From NCBI GenBank assembly GCA_025738555.1, contig JAOVFP010000007.1:4402001-4466000 (forward strand): 64,000 nucleotides of DNA. The letters are read 5' to 3'. The DNA comes from Cyathus striatus (lineage: Eukaryota > Basidiomycota > Agaricomycetes > Agaricales > Nidulariaceae). Below are positions 23,113 through 35,689 of this stretch, in pieces; position 1 is the first letter of the stretch; every line of letters starts with the position of its first letter. Under the pieces are notes generated by a model that ran no database searches, was not told the origin of the DNA, and saw nothing but the letters and a program-made list of their open reading frames with translations. The translations under genes were made by a program, and so were the position numbers.

Positions 23113-23827
23113 TAGCAATTAGTTCCGTAGTATTACGTAAGCTACTCAACTTACATTTGTAGTGGCAGCAAGTGATACGTAGCTTGTTATTGTACCTCTA
23201 GAGGAACTTCAATTTAGACCCCGCATAATGAAATAATCCACACACACTGACGCAATCCTTTCCACCCAATTTCTGCACACGCATTCGCAGCTTCTTTGAC
23301 ACATACACGAGCACATAAGTTACTTCAGAAGAAGAAATAGTGAGAGGCGTTGTTGATAGAAGAACGGTTAGGATCGAGCAGCACGTACAATGTATCCGGT
23401 ATCCCTTAGAAAAGAGTAAGGTCGGCCAGTCAAATAATTAGCAAGTAACGTACCAATTTCGATTTCTTCAACGAATCTCCCTAAGCGACAAATCACAGGT
23501 AGATGGAATTGGGCCGATGGTCTGAGTGAAGCTTTCCGTTGGTACTCTTATTTGTATGTGATATCCCATTGAACGCGCCTCGGATTTACATGGAAGTTAC
23601 AATCTCAGTACACACCGCACAGAGTATACATAGCATGCGAGAAAGAAGTCGTCAACGCGCAGGCTGAGTTTGACTTAGCAGAAAACGTCACGATGAATTA
23701 CAATGGTAAATAGTGCGAAAATGACCTTTGACATCCTTTCCCACCAGCTCTTGACATCCACAACATAAGCACTATATAAATATTTAATGTTAAAGAATAC
23801 GGGTACTGAGGGCGGCTAAATAGATTT
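23113..23827. other. Intergenic between convergent genes
   Basis: Lies between the 3' ends of the SUN gene (+) and the membrane-protein gene (-). Nothing supported. Confidence 0.5.
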
Positions 23828-24800
23828 CTAGTGTACTACAGACTCCGGAGGATTGCTAGCTTCTTCAGTTAAATTATGACTTTGAGAACCCCACAACGTA
23901 TTGTAGCCATGTGTGGTAATTATGAGTAAGTTGGCGACTAAAATGGCTACAACAACCTGTAAACATGCGCAAGTTGATAATTATGCTGAAGCTGACTGGT
24001 CTAATACACACCTGGAAATGTGCTGTTGCGATAATGCACAGAAAGTTACGCTTGGTGATGAATACACCCTGCACAATGCCACCTGCAGTAACACAAAACT
24101 GAAGTAGAAATATATTCCATAATAACAATGTCTGGGAGCGAGGTAGTGTAAGATTGAGAAGAATGAAGACTGGTGAGGCAATTAGCCAGCCGTCGGAGAT
24201 AACATCTGCTGATACCAACCAACAAAAGCCAATTTTAAAACAAGTTAGAAATATGAAGGAATATGTACATACATAATACTTGCATGATTCCGCTCCACCA
24301 GGGCCAGATGAATTCCCATTGCCTAGTACATTGCACAAAGTTGTTACTCCCAAGAAACATCTTTAACAGAACCTGGAATACAGCCATCAACACGAACAAC
24401 ATTGTCATGATAATGGCCACATGTCGCATCCAGCTGGGATAAAATAGTCGAAGAATTACAATAGAGGCGCTAATTCTTACAGCCCTGCACGAAGCGCCCA
24501 TGAAGTAATCGGTTAAAATATCATAAGGCGATAAAGAAAATCACACCATAGGGTAAGCGACAACGTTGCAGCTGTTGCCAACTCAATAGCTGATGCCGAG
24601 TTGCCTAATGGTCTTCCGGAAAAAACTAAATGAAATGAGATAAGCACGGGTCAACGATAAAGCTAAAGAGTGGATAATCTTCAGAGAAATAAATATCGGG
24701 GTGAATAGGAGAAGCATTTTTAGCTCCTTTATATAAACGAGCGTTCGTAGCTACCAAAACATTCAAGGGACGCGAAAACCCAATGGACCTGTTTAGACAT
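23828..24800 (-). CDS. Multi-pass integral membrane protein of a mushroom-expanded family
   Basis: Five exons on the minus strand (24800-24755, 24625-24547, 24484-24273, 24208-24012, 23956-23828) join with all phases matching to give 220 residues from ATG 24798-24800 to TAG 23828-23830. Introns are 129, 62, 64 and 55 nt. Hydrophobic helices include ASIVILRLFYPSWMRHVAII, MTMLFVLMAVFQVLL, IASPVFILLNLTLP and VVVAILVANLLIITT. The order (RIS..I.R..PS, a D-containing helix, then a loop LPRSQ.LLL.. and a final helix) matches the very large Agaricomycete family of small integral membrane proteins with unknown ligand. A TATA-like TATATAAA lies inside intron 1 (24728-24735), so a shorter transcript is possible. 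The gene looks intact. Confidence 0.7.
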
Positions 24801-25881
24801 ATATTAGCACATACAGTAAACTAATACTAATAAGTGTTTCTGGGTATCCATACTTAGTGTAGCGATTATGGGAAAGGCACCATTGATGTACGATTAAGCA
24901 GTTAGTGTATGTAGGCGGCCTTCACGGTGGAAATGCACAACGGAAGGTATGCGCCTCCATTAAGTTATGAGATCTATGTGAATTATGACGCCCACCCCAG
25001 ATAGGCCGCCAGGGCTCGCTCGCCCTGGCCTAAATTTTACTAGATATAATGCAGATAATTGCCTAATAAATATAACGATTGTTTGGCTAATGAACATTCA
25101 CCTGCGTTGCTATAGGCAAGAGGTAGGTTGACGTTCTACAACGAAAAACAATTTCTAATCAATGAAACACTTCCAAAACAAGTAGACTCACAAGACTCAT
25201 TAAAATCAGCACCTATATTATATGTCAGCTTACTGCGGAATGAGGATTGGTCAGGGAAGCGAGGACTTGAGCATTCAACTCCGAAAAGTGGTACCGAAGA
25301 CAATTCCACATATTCGGAATTCGCGCCAGGGTACTAGCTCCATTATAATTTATAACGGACACGATGGAGTTACCCAGGAGTTATCCATGCTTGTGGCCAA
25401 ATCATGTACTTGGAGCGCACACCCCATTCATTCACTGCTAGCAAAGCTTCTTGTACAGAAGAAACTTGGGCAAAAACGATCGTTCGCCCACCAGTCGATT
25501 GGTCATTTTTTCGAACAAACTTCACCCAATTATGAAGGTCATTCCCGAAAGCGAGCCATATGGACGTGAGACCATCCCATCGACAATCACAACTGTCTTA
25601 TATTAGCGTGAAGTTCTACGCCACCGCTGGAGAGCTTGAGTGGCTGTAGATGAACAGCATGTAAATGAGCAAAAGAATGTGTTTAAGGCGACACAAGTTT
25701 TGATGATGCTTAAGTTCATTTGCTTTCTCTCATGGCTTCCTCCATGCTACCGGTGAAGAAAAGACATGACATGTTTTCGTCGGCTTAACGTTCGGGTCGT
25801 TAGGCAGGGGTGCACTTGATCAGTGGTTATTAGTCCTCCCTGCACTAGTCAAGCTCCAGGGTTATCAATTCTTTCCATGAA
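24801..25881. other. Region with one unassigned open stretch
   Basis: Mostly without signal. Two overlapping plus-strand frames (25128-25337 and 25222-25569) contain no recognisable domain. They could be exons of a small gene, but I could not build a spliced model. Confidence 0.3.
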
Positions 25882-26690
25882 AGTTTTAGATGTGCCATCT
25901 ACATTAGCAGGTCAGCGGGTATCCAGGCAACTACTAATACGTACCCCTTCACCAGATTTCCGTCAGCGGGTGAAATAGGTTTCGGGTACAGGAAATCGAA
26001 TGCCGCGGCATCACACAGCAAGCAAAATTGGCTTGCATTCCATCAAGACATCGTATCTTGGGCGGGTAATGCGCCATACGTAATACAGCCGACCTCGACT
26101 CCAGCGTAGTTCACGAAAGATGGATGTGCCAGGAAACCTGCCAATCATGACATCGTTCGTATGAGCGGTTAACGTTCTGGCGTAATCGTCTCCAGCTCTG
26201 AAACACTAACTACTGAAACAGGTACTAGCAGGCGTTACTATCGTCAATCAGTAGTTAGTGTTGCCCATATATCTCACCTTTCTGACGTCTTTCCACCTCA
26301 GAATTTAGTATTTAGGTTCTCCTTATATAAACAAACACATCTGCAGTTTTATATCTCATAAAATAACTCAAATTTCAATGTTATGTTTTGGGAAGGTTGT
26401 CACTCTCGCCGGCTGCGGCACTGCAGAATGCGAAATTCGAGGCTGTTTTAGGAAGGTGTTTGCAGGATCCAGCTAGTGTCCACGAAGTACTCACTTCGCG
26501 TCGGTTCCCGGTCAAAAAATATCAACGGAGTTTGAAAGCTCACCTCTTCACGCTGTGACAACACTAACCAGTGATAGAATACTAACATCTGATTGGCGAT
26601 AGTATAGCCGACACCGTGCTCCCACTCTGGGCGTCGGAATCCATCGAGAATCTGCTACCTAAACCAATCACCCCACTTGGTATCATGGCA
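25882..26690 (+). repeat. Dispersed repeat B, copy 2 (interrupted)
   Basis: Similar to 8172-8690 on both sides of an insertion at 26238-26602. Left part runs from ATCTACATTAGCAGGTCAGCGG to GCAGGCGTTA; right part resumes TAGCCGACACCGTGCTCC. Confidence 0.85.
26238..26602. mobile_element. 365-bp miniature inverted-repeat element with TA duplication
   Basis: Terminal inverted repeats CTATCGTCAATCAG (26238-26251) and CTGATTGGCGATAG (26589-26602) match in 13 of 14 positions. It is flanked by TA on both sides (26236-26237, 26603-26604). The equivalent site in repeat B copy 1 (near 8594) has a single TA and no insertion: GTGTTATAGCC there against GCGT-TA-element-TA-TAGCC here. A TA target duplication fits the Tc1/mariner superfamily. 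There is no coding capacity, so it is non-autonomous. Confidence 0.85.
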
Positions 26691-26699
26691 ACCATGGGT

Positions 26700-27855
26700 A
26701 CGATGGGGGAAAACGAACGGTAAATGTATCACAGAATCACCAACATCATGAGCGGTCGAGCTCCAGCTCTGTGAATCTGGAAAGCTGGAACACGAGCTGA
26801 TAATAGGAACAGATGAGTTAGGCGCATTCTACCTGCGAAGTTCGAAACAACACACTTTCAGATGGCCATCCGTGTGATGGCTAGTTGCGGACAATCTATG
26901 GAATGCCCCACACCAACCAGTACATTGAATGTTGATCTGGAGATCTTGGCAATACCTGCAGGATAGCGTAGGTGGGCTGAAAAAGTATGCATTCCAGACG
27001 CGAAGGCTTTGTCATCTAAGCCCAAGGGGGGCCACTGTCGTTCATGGAGGAGCTACATGGGTCACTCATTCCCTTCAAACCAACGCCCTACGACAATTCT
27101 TTCAAAAAACGAACGGCGATCTTGTCATAGTAAGGCTGCGTAGTTTATACCAAGCTCACAAATTCTAGGTATGTACTGGCACACCATCCATTTCCAACTA
27201 TATGCCGGCGTGAGCTCAATTTGGAGGTTGCGTAATCGGTAAGGGGCTCACATAATCTCCAAGGTGCTGAGAAGCCTTCTGGGAGACGACCATCTGGGTG
27301 TGCGTGCAAGATACCTATGTCGCTTGGAAGCCCATGCATTCATGCATTTAGACACAAGCGTCCGCTAACAGACGAGCCGCTGATGGGACGAGAGGGATCA
27401 GGCGCACTCTGCCTGTGATGTTGAAGACCACATACCTTAAGATGCCAGCTTTCGATTTCAGATGCAGGCGTGCAGGCATGAGGTTGTCTTGTTCCTGGAA
27501 TGTTAGGACGTCCAGCCGGTGAGAGATGCTGCTAACGGGAATGGTCAAAGATGTTCACGGGGCATTCCTGAGAATCCCATACATCTGGACGCAAGAATCT
27601 ATCACGAGTCGAGCTTTGAGGTATGCGTGCACGGTGCCTATAACACTGGGAAGCCTTGGCACCTCAAGCCGAGCTATATGTATAGACAATGAATACCATA
27701 TCGACGATATACAAAACTTGAAAGCTTGACGGCTTCACCAGATTCAAAGCGTTGGTAAAACCAGACACTATAATTCTGAATGAATTGATGAGGTGGGATG
27801 TTAAGTGTGGTTAGCGATATCAATGAATGTTTTCTGTTTGTGCTAGATGCCGTAG
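26700..27855 (+). repeat. Dispersed repeat A copy
   Basis: Contains the early block (AATGTTGATCTGGAGATC at 26928), CATTCCCTTCAAACCAACGC, GTAGTTTATACCAAGCTCA, ACCACATACCTTAAGATGCC and AGCGTTGGTAAAACCAGACA, in family order. Open frames across it are shadows of the repeat. Confidence 0.75.
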
Positions 27856-28281
27856 GCAAACAAACAGGCGTCAAGTTTAGACAATGAACTGTAGGAGTTC
27901 CTGGTTCAAAGCGTGTTGAAAATCGGGTATGGACGCATGCTTCCCATTATAAGTACCGGGAAGACCATGCACATAGACACAAAAATCCACTAGAAGATGA
28001 GCTGCTGATATGAAGAGAGGGATTAGGCACTGGGAGTTGAATACGTGAGACCAGGACTCCGGGAAGATGCAAACAAACAGGCGTCAAGTTTAGACGATGA
28101 ACTGTAGGAGTTCCTGGTTCAAAGCGTGTTGAAAATTGGGTACGGACGCATGCTTCCCATTATAAGTACCGGGAAGACCATGCACATAGACACAAAAATC
28201 CACTAGAAGATGAGCTGCTGATATGAAGAGAGGGATTAGGCGCTGGGAGTTGAATACGTGAGACCAGGACTCCGGGAAGAT
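27856..28281 (+). repeat. 213-bp perfect-phase tandem duplication
   Basis: Unit 1 (27856-28068) and unit 2 (28069-28281) start GCAAACAAACAGGCGTCAAG and run through GGACTCCGGGAAGATSC with only a few substitutions (for example CAATGAACT/CGATGAACT). The unit begins at the 3' end of the preceding repeat A. Confidence 0.85.
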
Positions 28282-28739
28282 CCCCGGACGCATCCGAGAA
28301 ATCCGAAAAGGATTGAAGAACAGGAAGGAACAGAAAATTGAACGATAACAAAATCGTCATAATCTCCGACGTAGCGATAGTATCACATTGTTCTGCATAG
28401 TATGTCATGTACTGCATCTTGATCACGGCACCTGATATATATAAAATAACTACAATATAAAAGATTGTTCACCTAAAAATAACCGTCAGAAAGAAGATCA
28501 AGATATACATAGAGTACAGCTGAGAATAGATGGGAGCTCCGGTATCAAGGAAGGCTGCAACATGCAACACGCAACCCGTAAGATCGATACCAGGTTCAAG
28601 GGCACACTGTAAAGGAAGGATTCTCATAGGTGATACCTTTCACTGCAAACTCAAGGAGGTTACCTACAAGCTAAGACGTTCTCGGTCATCCGTGTGGCAG
28701 CTAGCTGCCGATATTCTGTGAAACGCTCCGCACCTACAG
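28282..28739. other. Short unassigned stretch
   Basis: No gene or repeat recognised. Confidence 0.4.
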
Positions 28740-29905
28740 GTACGTTGAGTGTTGATCTGGAGGTGGTCATGGATGAGTGCGTGTGGAATAGGTCTTCTAC
28801 ATTGCAGATGCTAAGGTGGAGGTCCTAGCAATACCTGAAAGCTTGGGTGTGTGAATTGACAAGCATGCTTTCAACACACGAAGGCGTTGTCATCTAAGCC
28901 CAAGGGGCCGTTGTCATTCGCGGAGGGGCTACATGCATCACCCAGTCCCTTCAAACCAACCCCCAAGGTGAACCCTTTCAAATCCTCCCACAACACACTC
29001 CGTACATAGAGAGATGTACTCTGCCCTTCTCGAAGTCCCTTCGTGTCCCCGTTACCCTGTTGGTTGGGCCGGAAATATTTTTCTTCGTATTCTGTGACTG
29101 TGACGTTACAGTCACACCGTAGCCAGGTCGATTTGAATAATCCCCGTGGTCCACACCCGGAAGATGAACAGCGATCTTCTCATATGCGTAGTTTATACCA
29201 ACATAGATTCTGCATGTACTGGCACACTGTCCATTTCCAGCGATATGCTAGTGCGAGCTCTGGAGGTTGCGTATCGATAAGGGGCCCACATAATCGTAAA
29301 GAACACACGTGCGCGTATGTCTCGATGTGGCACAGGAAGTTTGCTGTACAACTAGACTAGATCGTTATACAAGACAGTCAAAAAGTTACGCTGGACGAGC
29401 GGAGTGCGGTGGGAGCTTCTGGGTAAGCCTGTATGCTATCCAAGATGTTGGGAAGCCCATACACCTGAACCCGCGAGAACCTGCAAGGAGATGAGCTTCG
29501 GGATATGCACGTACGATGCCTGTGCCGCCGGGAAGCCCATGCATCTAGACAAAAAAGGCTGCCAGCAGACGAGCCACGGATGGGACGAGAAGGTTAGGCA
29601 CACTCAGCCTGCAACATTGAAGACCACATACCTTAAGATGCCAGCTTTCAACTTCAGACGCGTGGGTGCAGGCCTGAGGTTGTGCTCGCAAGCGTTTGTA
29701 CGCAATGCTGTCCAAGATAAACATTAATAACAAAATCCAGCGCGTAAAGAGAAATTCGACTTACATAAGGACCCAGTATTCCAGGTCCAAGCTGATTCTT
29801 GACGCGCGAAGCCAGCATTTGCAGGTGCGTGCCTTCACAATAAAGACATGTGTCTGGCAGCGTAGTTGGAGACGTACATCTAGCCAACAACGAACAATGT
29901 AAGTA
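28740..29905 (+). repeat. Dispersed repeat A copy with near-palindrome
   Basis: Starts with the early block (ACGTTGAGTGTTGATCTGG) and includes CCTTTCAAATCCTCCCACAAC, TGTGACTGTGACGTTACAGT (the family palindrome with one mismatch, about 29095-29118), GTAGTTTATACCAACATAGA and ACCACATACCTTAAGATGCC. The 3' end (29690-29900) differs from other copies. Confidence 0.8.
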
Positions 29906-30859
29906 GCGGGCAGTTGCGAAAACGCTCATCAAACGTGCCATTGACAATCACAGTGTGATGCTGTGGCAGGAGAACGCTCAAGGATAAGTGACTGAAAAAA
30001 AGCTGAGCGGCGAGTAATGAGCTTCAAAAGTGTTCGCCCGGTGTGGTGAAAGATAGCAAAGCCTGCGCTTCACGAAGATGCTCACCTGATGTAATGGCAG
30101 GGAGTGATGATGGGTTACAGGCCAACAACCGCGTATGATGTGGGGACGGTCAGCACAAGCGTACAGGCGTTTCCGCAGGTCGTTATCGTATCTTGCTTTG
30201 GGGCGCAAAAGACTTGTTGTGGTCAATGGGCATTTGAATGGGAGGGCTGTGGGTGGTTCTGACGGGAAAAAATCCCCGCACGTCTGTAGATCTTCCATGT
30301 CGTCGTTCCTTGGCACTTAAGGAGTGCATATCATCGCCGGACATGTTTTCATATTCAACGTACGTATGTACCAGTATATTCAGCTCTGTCTTCTCTCCGA
30401 ATGATCCTCGACTTCACTATAGGCATCGGAAAATATCCAAAATCTGACATACATCACCTCCCTAAACAGATGTACTGGAGAATGACCAACGTCATGAGCG
30501 TTCGAGCTCCGGCTTGCTGAGACGATGCTTATGGGCACCCAGCTCTGGTTCGAGCAAGTGTAAACCCGCATTAAACGAAGTGCATTCGATGGTGGTTAGG
30601 GTGGGATGGCATCCAAATGATGGTGGCCATTGGGAGAGTACTACATCCTTCCACTGATAAGACTCACTACACCATGTGCTCGGTTAATTCTGTAAAAATA
30701 TGGCTTAGACGTGGCCTTACTGTACAGGGATAATAAACTTACTCCAAACCAGATGGTCATAGACGATCCATCCAATCCATCGTAGAGGCCAAGGAGTGAG
30801 AATTGGTGGGGTGATCAGCCGAGCGTACGGCAACTGTACGCACGAAGGGTGACCAGATC
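29906..30859. other. Unassigned, one protein-like minus-strand stretch
   Basis: Minus strand 30316-30107 encodes an open run (TSLLRPKARYDNDLRKRLYA) ending at a consensus donor (GTGAGC at about 30089). No further exon or domain was found. The rest shows nothing. Confidence 0.3.
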
Positions 30860-31530
30860 GACTGAAATTTTGAAAGCTTGATGCATGTGCATGATGGCTT
30901 AACCAGATTCAAAGCGTTGGTAAAACCAGACACTATGAATGATTAATGTGGGTTTATATATATAGTAGGTGTGAACAGTCGAGTGTGGTTAGATTGAAAG
31001 TCGTTAGCTAAGGCTCGTGAGCAACCGTTCTGTGTGACACATCACAATTCTTGAGTCACATGCGTGACTAGTGAGCATGATGCCTTTTGTTTGCGTTGTC
31101 TTCCGTTTATAGGTAATATTTTGTATCTAATGTTATCTATTTACATTTAAATGAGAAACCAAACAAGACATTATATATCATAGAGCGTAGCGAATGGCCG
31201 CGAGTCCAGGTGAACAACGTTATGTAACGCGTTAACGATAGGACGTTTTGTTTACTGTTTGTTCCAGACGCTGTGGGGAAATACACATCAATTGCAAGTA
31301 TGTACAAACAACCTCGCTCAAGATCACATCCTTGTGACCTCTTCTCTTGCTCTTCTCAACGAACCAACAACGAACTGGCATGGTGGGTTTTACCCGCAGC
31401 AGTTTTTATTTTTTATTCTTCCTAATCAAACGTACATGTCTGGGTCACTTGGTCTTGACTCTTAACGAACTAGCATGCTGGGTTTTACTCGCAACAGTTT
31501 TCTTGACACCGGGAGAGTTACTGTCTGATG
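30860..31530 (+). repeat. Dispersed repeat A, 3' fragments
   Basis: Only the tail is present: AGCGTTGGTAAAACCAGACA (about 30914), GTGTGAACAGTCGAGTGTGG, then TTTGTTCCAGACGCTGTGG (about 31258) and two copies of CATGSTGGGTTTTACYCGCA (31379 and 31472). Confidence 0.75.
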
Positions 31531-31919
31531 AATCAATGACTCTCGATGGCTCCTAGCAGTAATTAAGTATTGCCGTCCTTCTGTTTGACGTTGTAGTAGG
31601 TGTAGAGTAACACTCACTCTCGTCTGTGCTAATCACATGACTTGATGATCATTCCTGCCTCTTGCTTCATTCCCCTGCGTGCTCTGATCAAGGTCAAATG
31701 TAACGCTGTCATCGTCGATGCGTCACTTATTTCAACAGTTGCCAATTAGCATGTTCATATTCTGATCCACATTCTCTCTCGCTAATAAATAGAGTACTTA
31801 ATGTCGGCTCAACCTGGGGACTCGTCAAGGGGACATGAAGAATGAACTTTCGTCGTGATAATACTGAAATTCGATCAAGGCTAATTACATTCTACTGATC
31901 AATACTGCAGCTGATTTAT

Positions 31920-34900
31920 TTACAGCTTGGAAGAGAATTTAAGATGGGACGCAGACTCGGTCTCGCAGATTACATGCGGATGACTATCAGGTAGAGGCTT
32001 ACATTTCCCCCCCTTAACATGACGATATTTTGCTGCTACCCTGCGTTTCAGAAGTCGCATGAGATGACATGTGGTATAAGAAAGTGGACAGCACGTACCG
32101 CAAGACTGCTGGGGAAAAGTTGAACTCGAGGCTAGCCTTCATGTTAAGCTGTTTCTTCTGCATGTCGGACAATCCCTTCACCCAATTTGGGTCGTAGAAA
32201 TTTTTGGGTAACCCCTGGACAGGATTGCGGTTGGATGCTCTCCCTGACAATACGCGAACAAGTGGAAATCTTCCCGAAGTTCGTGCACCCTCATTTGTGA
32301 CAAAGTGAGTGCTTAAGTGGAGGCAATCCAGTACTTCCTTTGGACCTTTCAGCGCAGGGTTCATCCAATAATGTTTTAACACCACCGAGTACTTATTTTG
32401 ACTCTGATCCACCTCAGTTTCATCGTCGCTCATCGCTCCAGGAGGGATCTTGGACCAAGCTTTACTTAAAGCCATAAGCACTGGATCACTCTCCGCATAG
32501 TTCTGCAATGCATGGCTGCGGCGATCGCGGAGCTGCAAACTTGTAATCAGTGGTAACATTACCATAAAGTTTTGTGTACATACCGATCTCCGCCTCACTT
32601 CTTGGGCCTTTTTGGCTTTCGTGTCGCGAATATGTTGATCGTCTTCTGGCGTGGAGGGAGGAGCACATGCCTTTCGATATTGGGTTTGCAACGTTACCAG
32701 ATGTGTCATAAATGCAACCTTAATTGCGGCAGCATCCCTCTTGACATCGTATTCAAACTCCTTGCAGAAAGGTGCTACGATGAGATCAGAGACGTATTTA
32801 TTCCAGGGCGATGACCGGAGCCGGGACGTATTGAGGTCAAGTGCAAGTTTCGGTAACGTTGGGCGGAACAAGTTACTTTCAAATTGTTCAAGAGCCCTGG
32901 CTGAAGGAACTGCTAGGCCGCCCAATATATCTCTTGAAACGACACCTTTCACGTATGATCGGATCCGATCCTGTACGCAATAAAGCATTGATGACCAGTA
33001 ATCTGGCATAACCAACATTTCTCACCTTGAGTTCTAAGGACGCCGGCGAATTACGTCGGGGCGTATAATCCTTTTCATTTTTTCGTTTCTGTATTGGGTG
33101 TTGGGGAATCAGTGTCTCAGCTCTTGGGGGCGTCTGAGGAGTATTCACTTGAAAAAGTATTTCGAGTATGTCGCCCTTGGTGGCTAGTGCTTCCTGTGTT
33201 CATAAAGTTCATTTAAGTTTTTAATGAGAGTAAGATCTACGACATATGACCAACCGAATTCTCCGCCATCCGCTGAATAGTAGTCCGCTAATAGAGACCT
33301 ACTATGAGAATCTTCATATCATCGATAGTTAAAAAGGTCTCACATAAACTGGATCTTCTCTTGCCCAAGGGGTAGAAAGAAGTGTTTGGAGCTTTAGCGC
33401 ATCAGACTTGCTGTTACATGGTGGCGATTTTTTGCAATTATTGGCAGAAGACGCTGAAAGACATAGGTAGGTAAGGACAGCTGGCACACAATGCGCATTC
33501 TCCCTCATACCAGAAGACATTTCAAGGCGTCATCCTCATTATTGCTGCCATTCCTGTTCTCATCATTGACCACATCAAGAAGCACTACAATAAATGAGAT
33601 CAGCGAGGCCACTCTGTCCACCAACCGCAAATTCGCATACTATCAGAGACACTCTTCTCATTGTCTTGGTCATCACACCATATCATTAGCGCATTGTTGC
33701 GTAAGGCAATAGGAGATACACACCATTGTCATCTTCTGTATCTTCGCGATAGACTCCTCATCGGAGCCTACATCCAAATATCGACCTGTTGTAAAGTAAA
33801 ATATAAGTGAGCTTACGTCTGACAATGCAGACCCAATTACTGCGGCTAGGACCTGCGTACTGGCCGTCATCAACTTCGTGGATAGAACCAATAGGCCTCA
33901 GTTTCTTCTTCTTGCATTGGTGGCTGGAGATCTTTTCGGGAACGGATGAAGAGGCGCTGCGATTTTCCCGCCAATGCTCAAGTTTTGGTTTCCAGACATG
34001 CTATCATCATTGTCCACTACCTTGCTGCGACCAGGATGATGCGCATCTACGATAGAGTGAGTCAGTGTGCAGCACAAAGTGTAAGTATACACACCGCTGG
34101 AGTCGACACCAGCAGAGGCTTTGTGAGTTTTGTGAGAAAGACCGTTGTTATTGTCGTCTGTCATTTCGCCACGGCCAAGGTGATGCGCACCTGTCGAAAA
34201 AGTACTACGTGAGTCGATATAGCACGGATTGTATAAGATACATACCACAAGAACCCGATGGTACGATGGTTCTTGAGGCTATACGACTGGGACTAGCACC
34301 AATTTTATCATTGTCGTTGCTGTCCTCCATAGCATCGTCATCATCCATAGCATCGTCGTCGTCCATATCATCATCGTCCGTCCACTCATCGCCACCGTCG
34401 TGCTCCACTGTTACGAGAAAGATAAGTCAATGTTTGTGATAACTTTGTGAGTCACGTAACCAGCACAGAAACTCTCATTCTTACCGTTGTCGGTCGTAGC
34501 ATCTTCGCAATCCATCTGCCCATCGCCACCAAGATCTAGTACCCCTGCATCCATACCTGTTGCGCCACTGCCACAATCATTATTATCGTACATGGCCACT
34601 TCGAATATCAAGCAAAAATCGTCAGGTGAATAGATGCAAAATAATAGTAGAGCAACTGACCCATTGCCACCCCAATAGAATCTGATGATTGATTGCCTCC
34701 ATCGTCAGTGAACAATCCGTCACGATTTTTGACTTTCTCAGTCGTCGGGCTGACAGAACCAGCTGAAGAAGTCTTGGGAGTATCTAAGCTGATCGTAAGA
34801 TAAATAGACGTGAAATAATAACAGATCAACTGACTTTTGGCAGCTCCAACAGACACCTTTACATTTCGCGAAGAGCTAGATGAGCCGACACTTGTGGAGG

Positions 34901-35689
34901 CTTTGTGTGTCGCGTGTCCAGCACGGAAACTCTCGTTGCGATCGCTTATAGTTTCATCCTCGCCTGTCTGCTTGTTGCCATTAAGGTCGAGCACCCCTGT
35001 ATCCATCCCTGCTGCTGAGAGAGAGTGAGAGTTATCATTGTCGTTCCTATCAATAGTGTTTTTCACTACTAAACAGATTGTTAGCTGGGTAAACGCTGAA
35101 ACGATAGCAGAGCAACTGACCTATGGCGGCTTCGATAGAAGCTATGGGGTTATGTTGATTGCCTTCAGCGCCGATGAACAAGCGGGAACGGGCCTTAGCC
35201 TTCTTAAAGGTCGTTTTCTTAAGCTCACGCTTGTTCCTGTGCACCCTTCGTTCCAGGGCTTGTGCAACGCGTTCCAGCTCGATGCCTTTGAAGTTGGCAT
35301 TTGAATGATGAGCGGCTTTCGCTTTCCTAGCATTCGATTTTGCCACCTGAGCATTCGAGCTGTTGCCTGCATTTGGGGTGGCATGGCCAGGTGATGTGTT
35401 TGGAGCAATTTTCGGTGAAATGGCTTGAACATTCGCTGACTTCGCCTTTGAGAGCCTTGGGGTTGCGTTGTGGATATTCTCGGGGTAATCAGAATATGGT
35501 CATCTTGGAGAGTTTCGTTTGTAAGGATGGTGGCGTATGTCATAGGATTTGGCACCGGGCTCGTTAGACTGCCTCGACGGCGATGTCACGGATGCTGCGG
35601 AGGATTTCCATAAGTATACGTATACGCTACGTACGCATACAATGTGCATAATCGTTCCAAGACTCACCTTTTTTTTTACGATGCGCCAT
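31920..35689 (-). CDS. Large multi-exon gene 'C', unknown repeated mushroom family (possibly interrupted)
   Basis: Start ATG 35687-35689 (MAHRKKK then a GT donor); stop TAA 31920-31922. The first third is basic (RKAKAAHHSNANFKG, RRVHRNKRELKK). Then come several short acidic exons that look like duplicates of each other (MDTGVLDLNGNK / MDAGVLDLGGDG; a DDDDAMDDDDAMED run), each ended by a GTCAG or GTATG donor. The conserved C-terminal part (33300-31920) contains FGWSYVEALATKGDILEILF, then KHYWMNPALKGPKEVL, GLPKNFYDPNWVKGLSD and RVAAKYRHVKGGKCK. Introns of 47, 55, 51 and 58 nt there join in phase; the junction near 33300 does not as I read it. One in-frame TGA (35500-35502) interrupts the basic exon. 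Function unknown; a shortened relative is at 48.6-50.0 kb. Confidence 0.5.
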
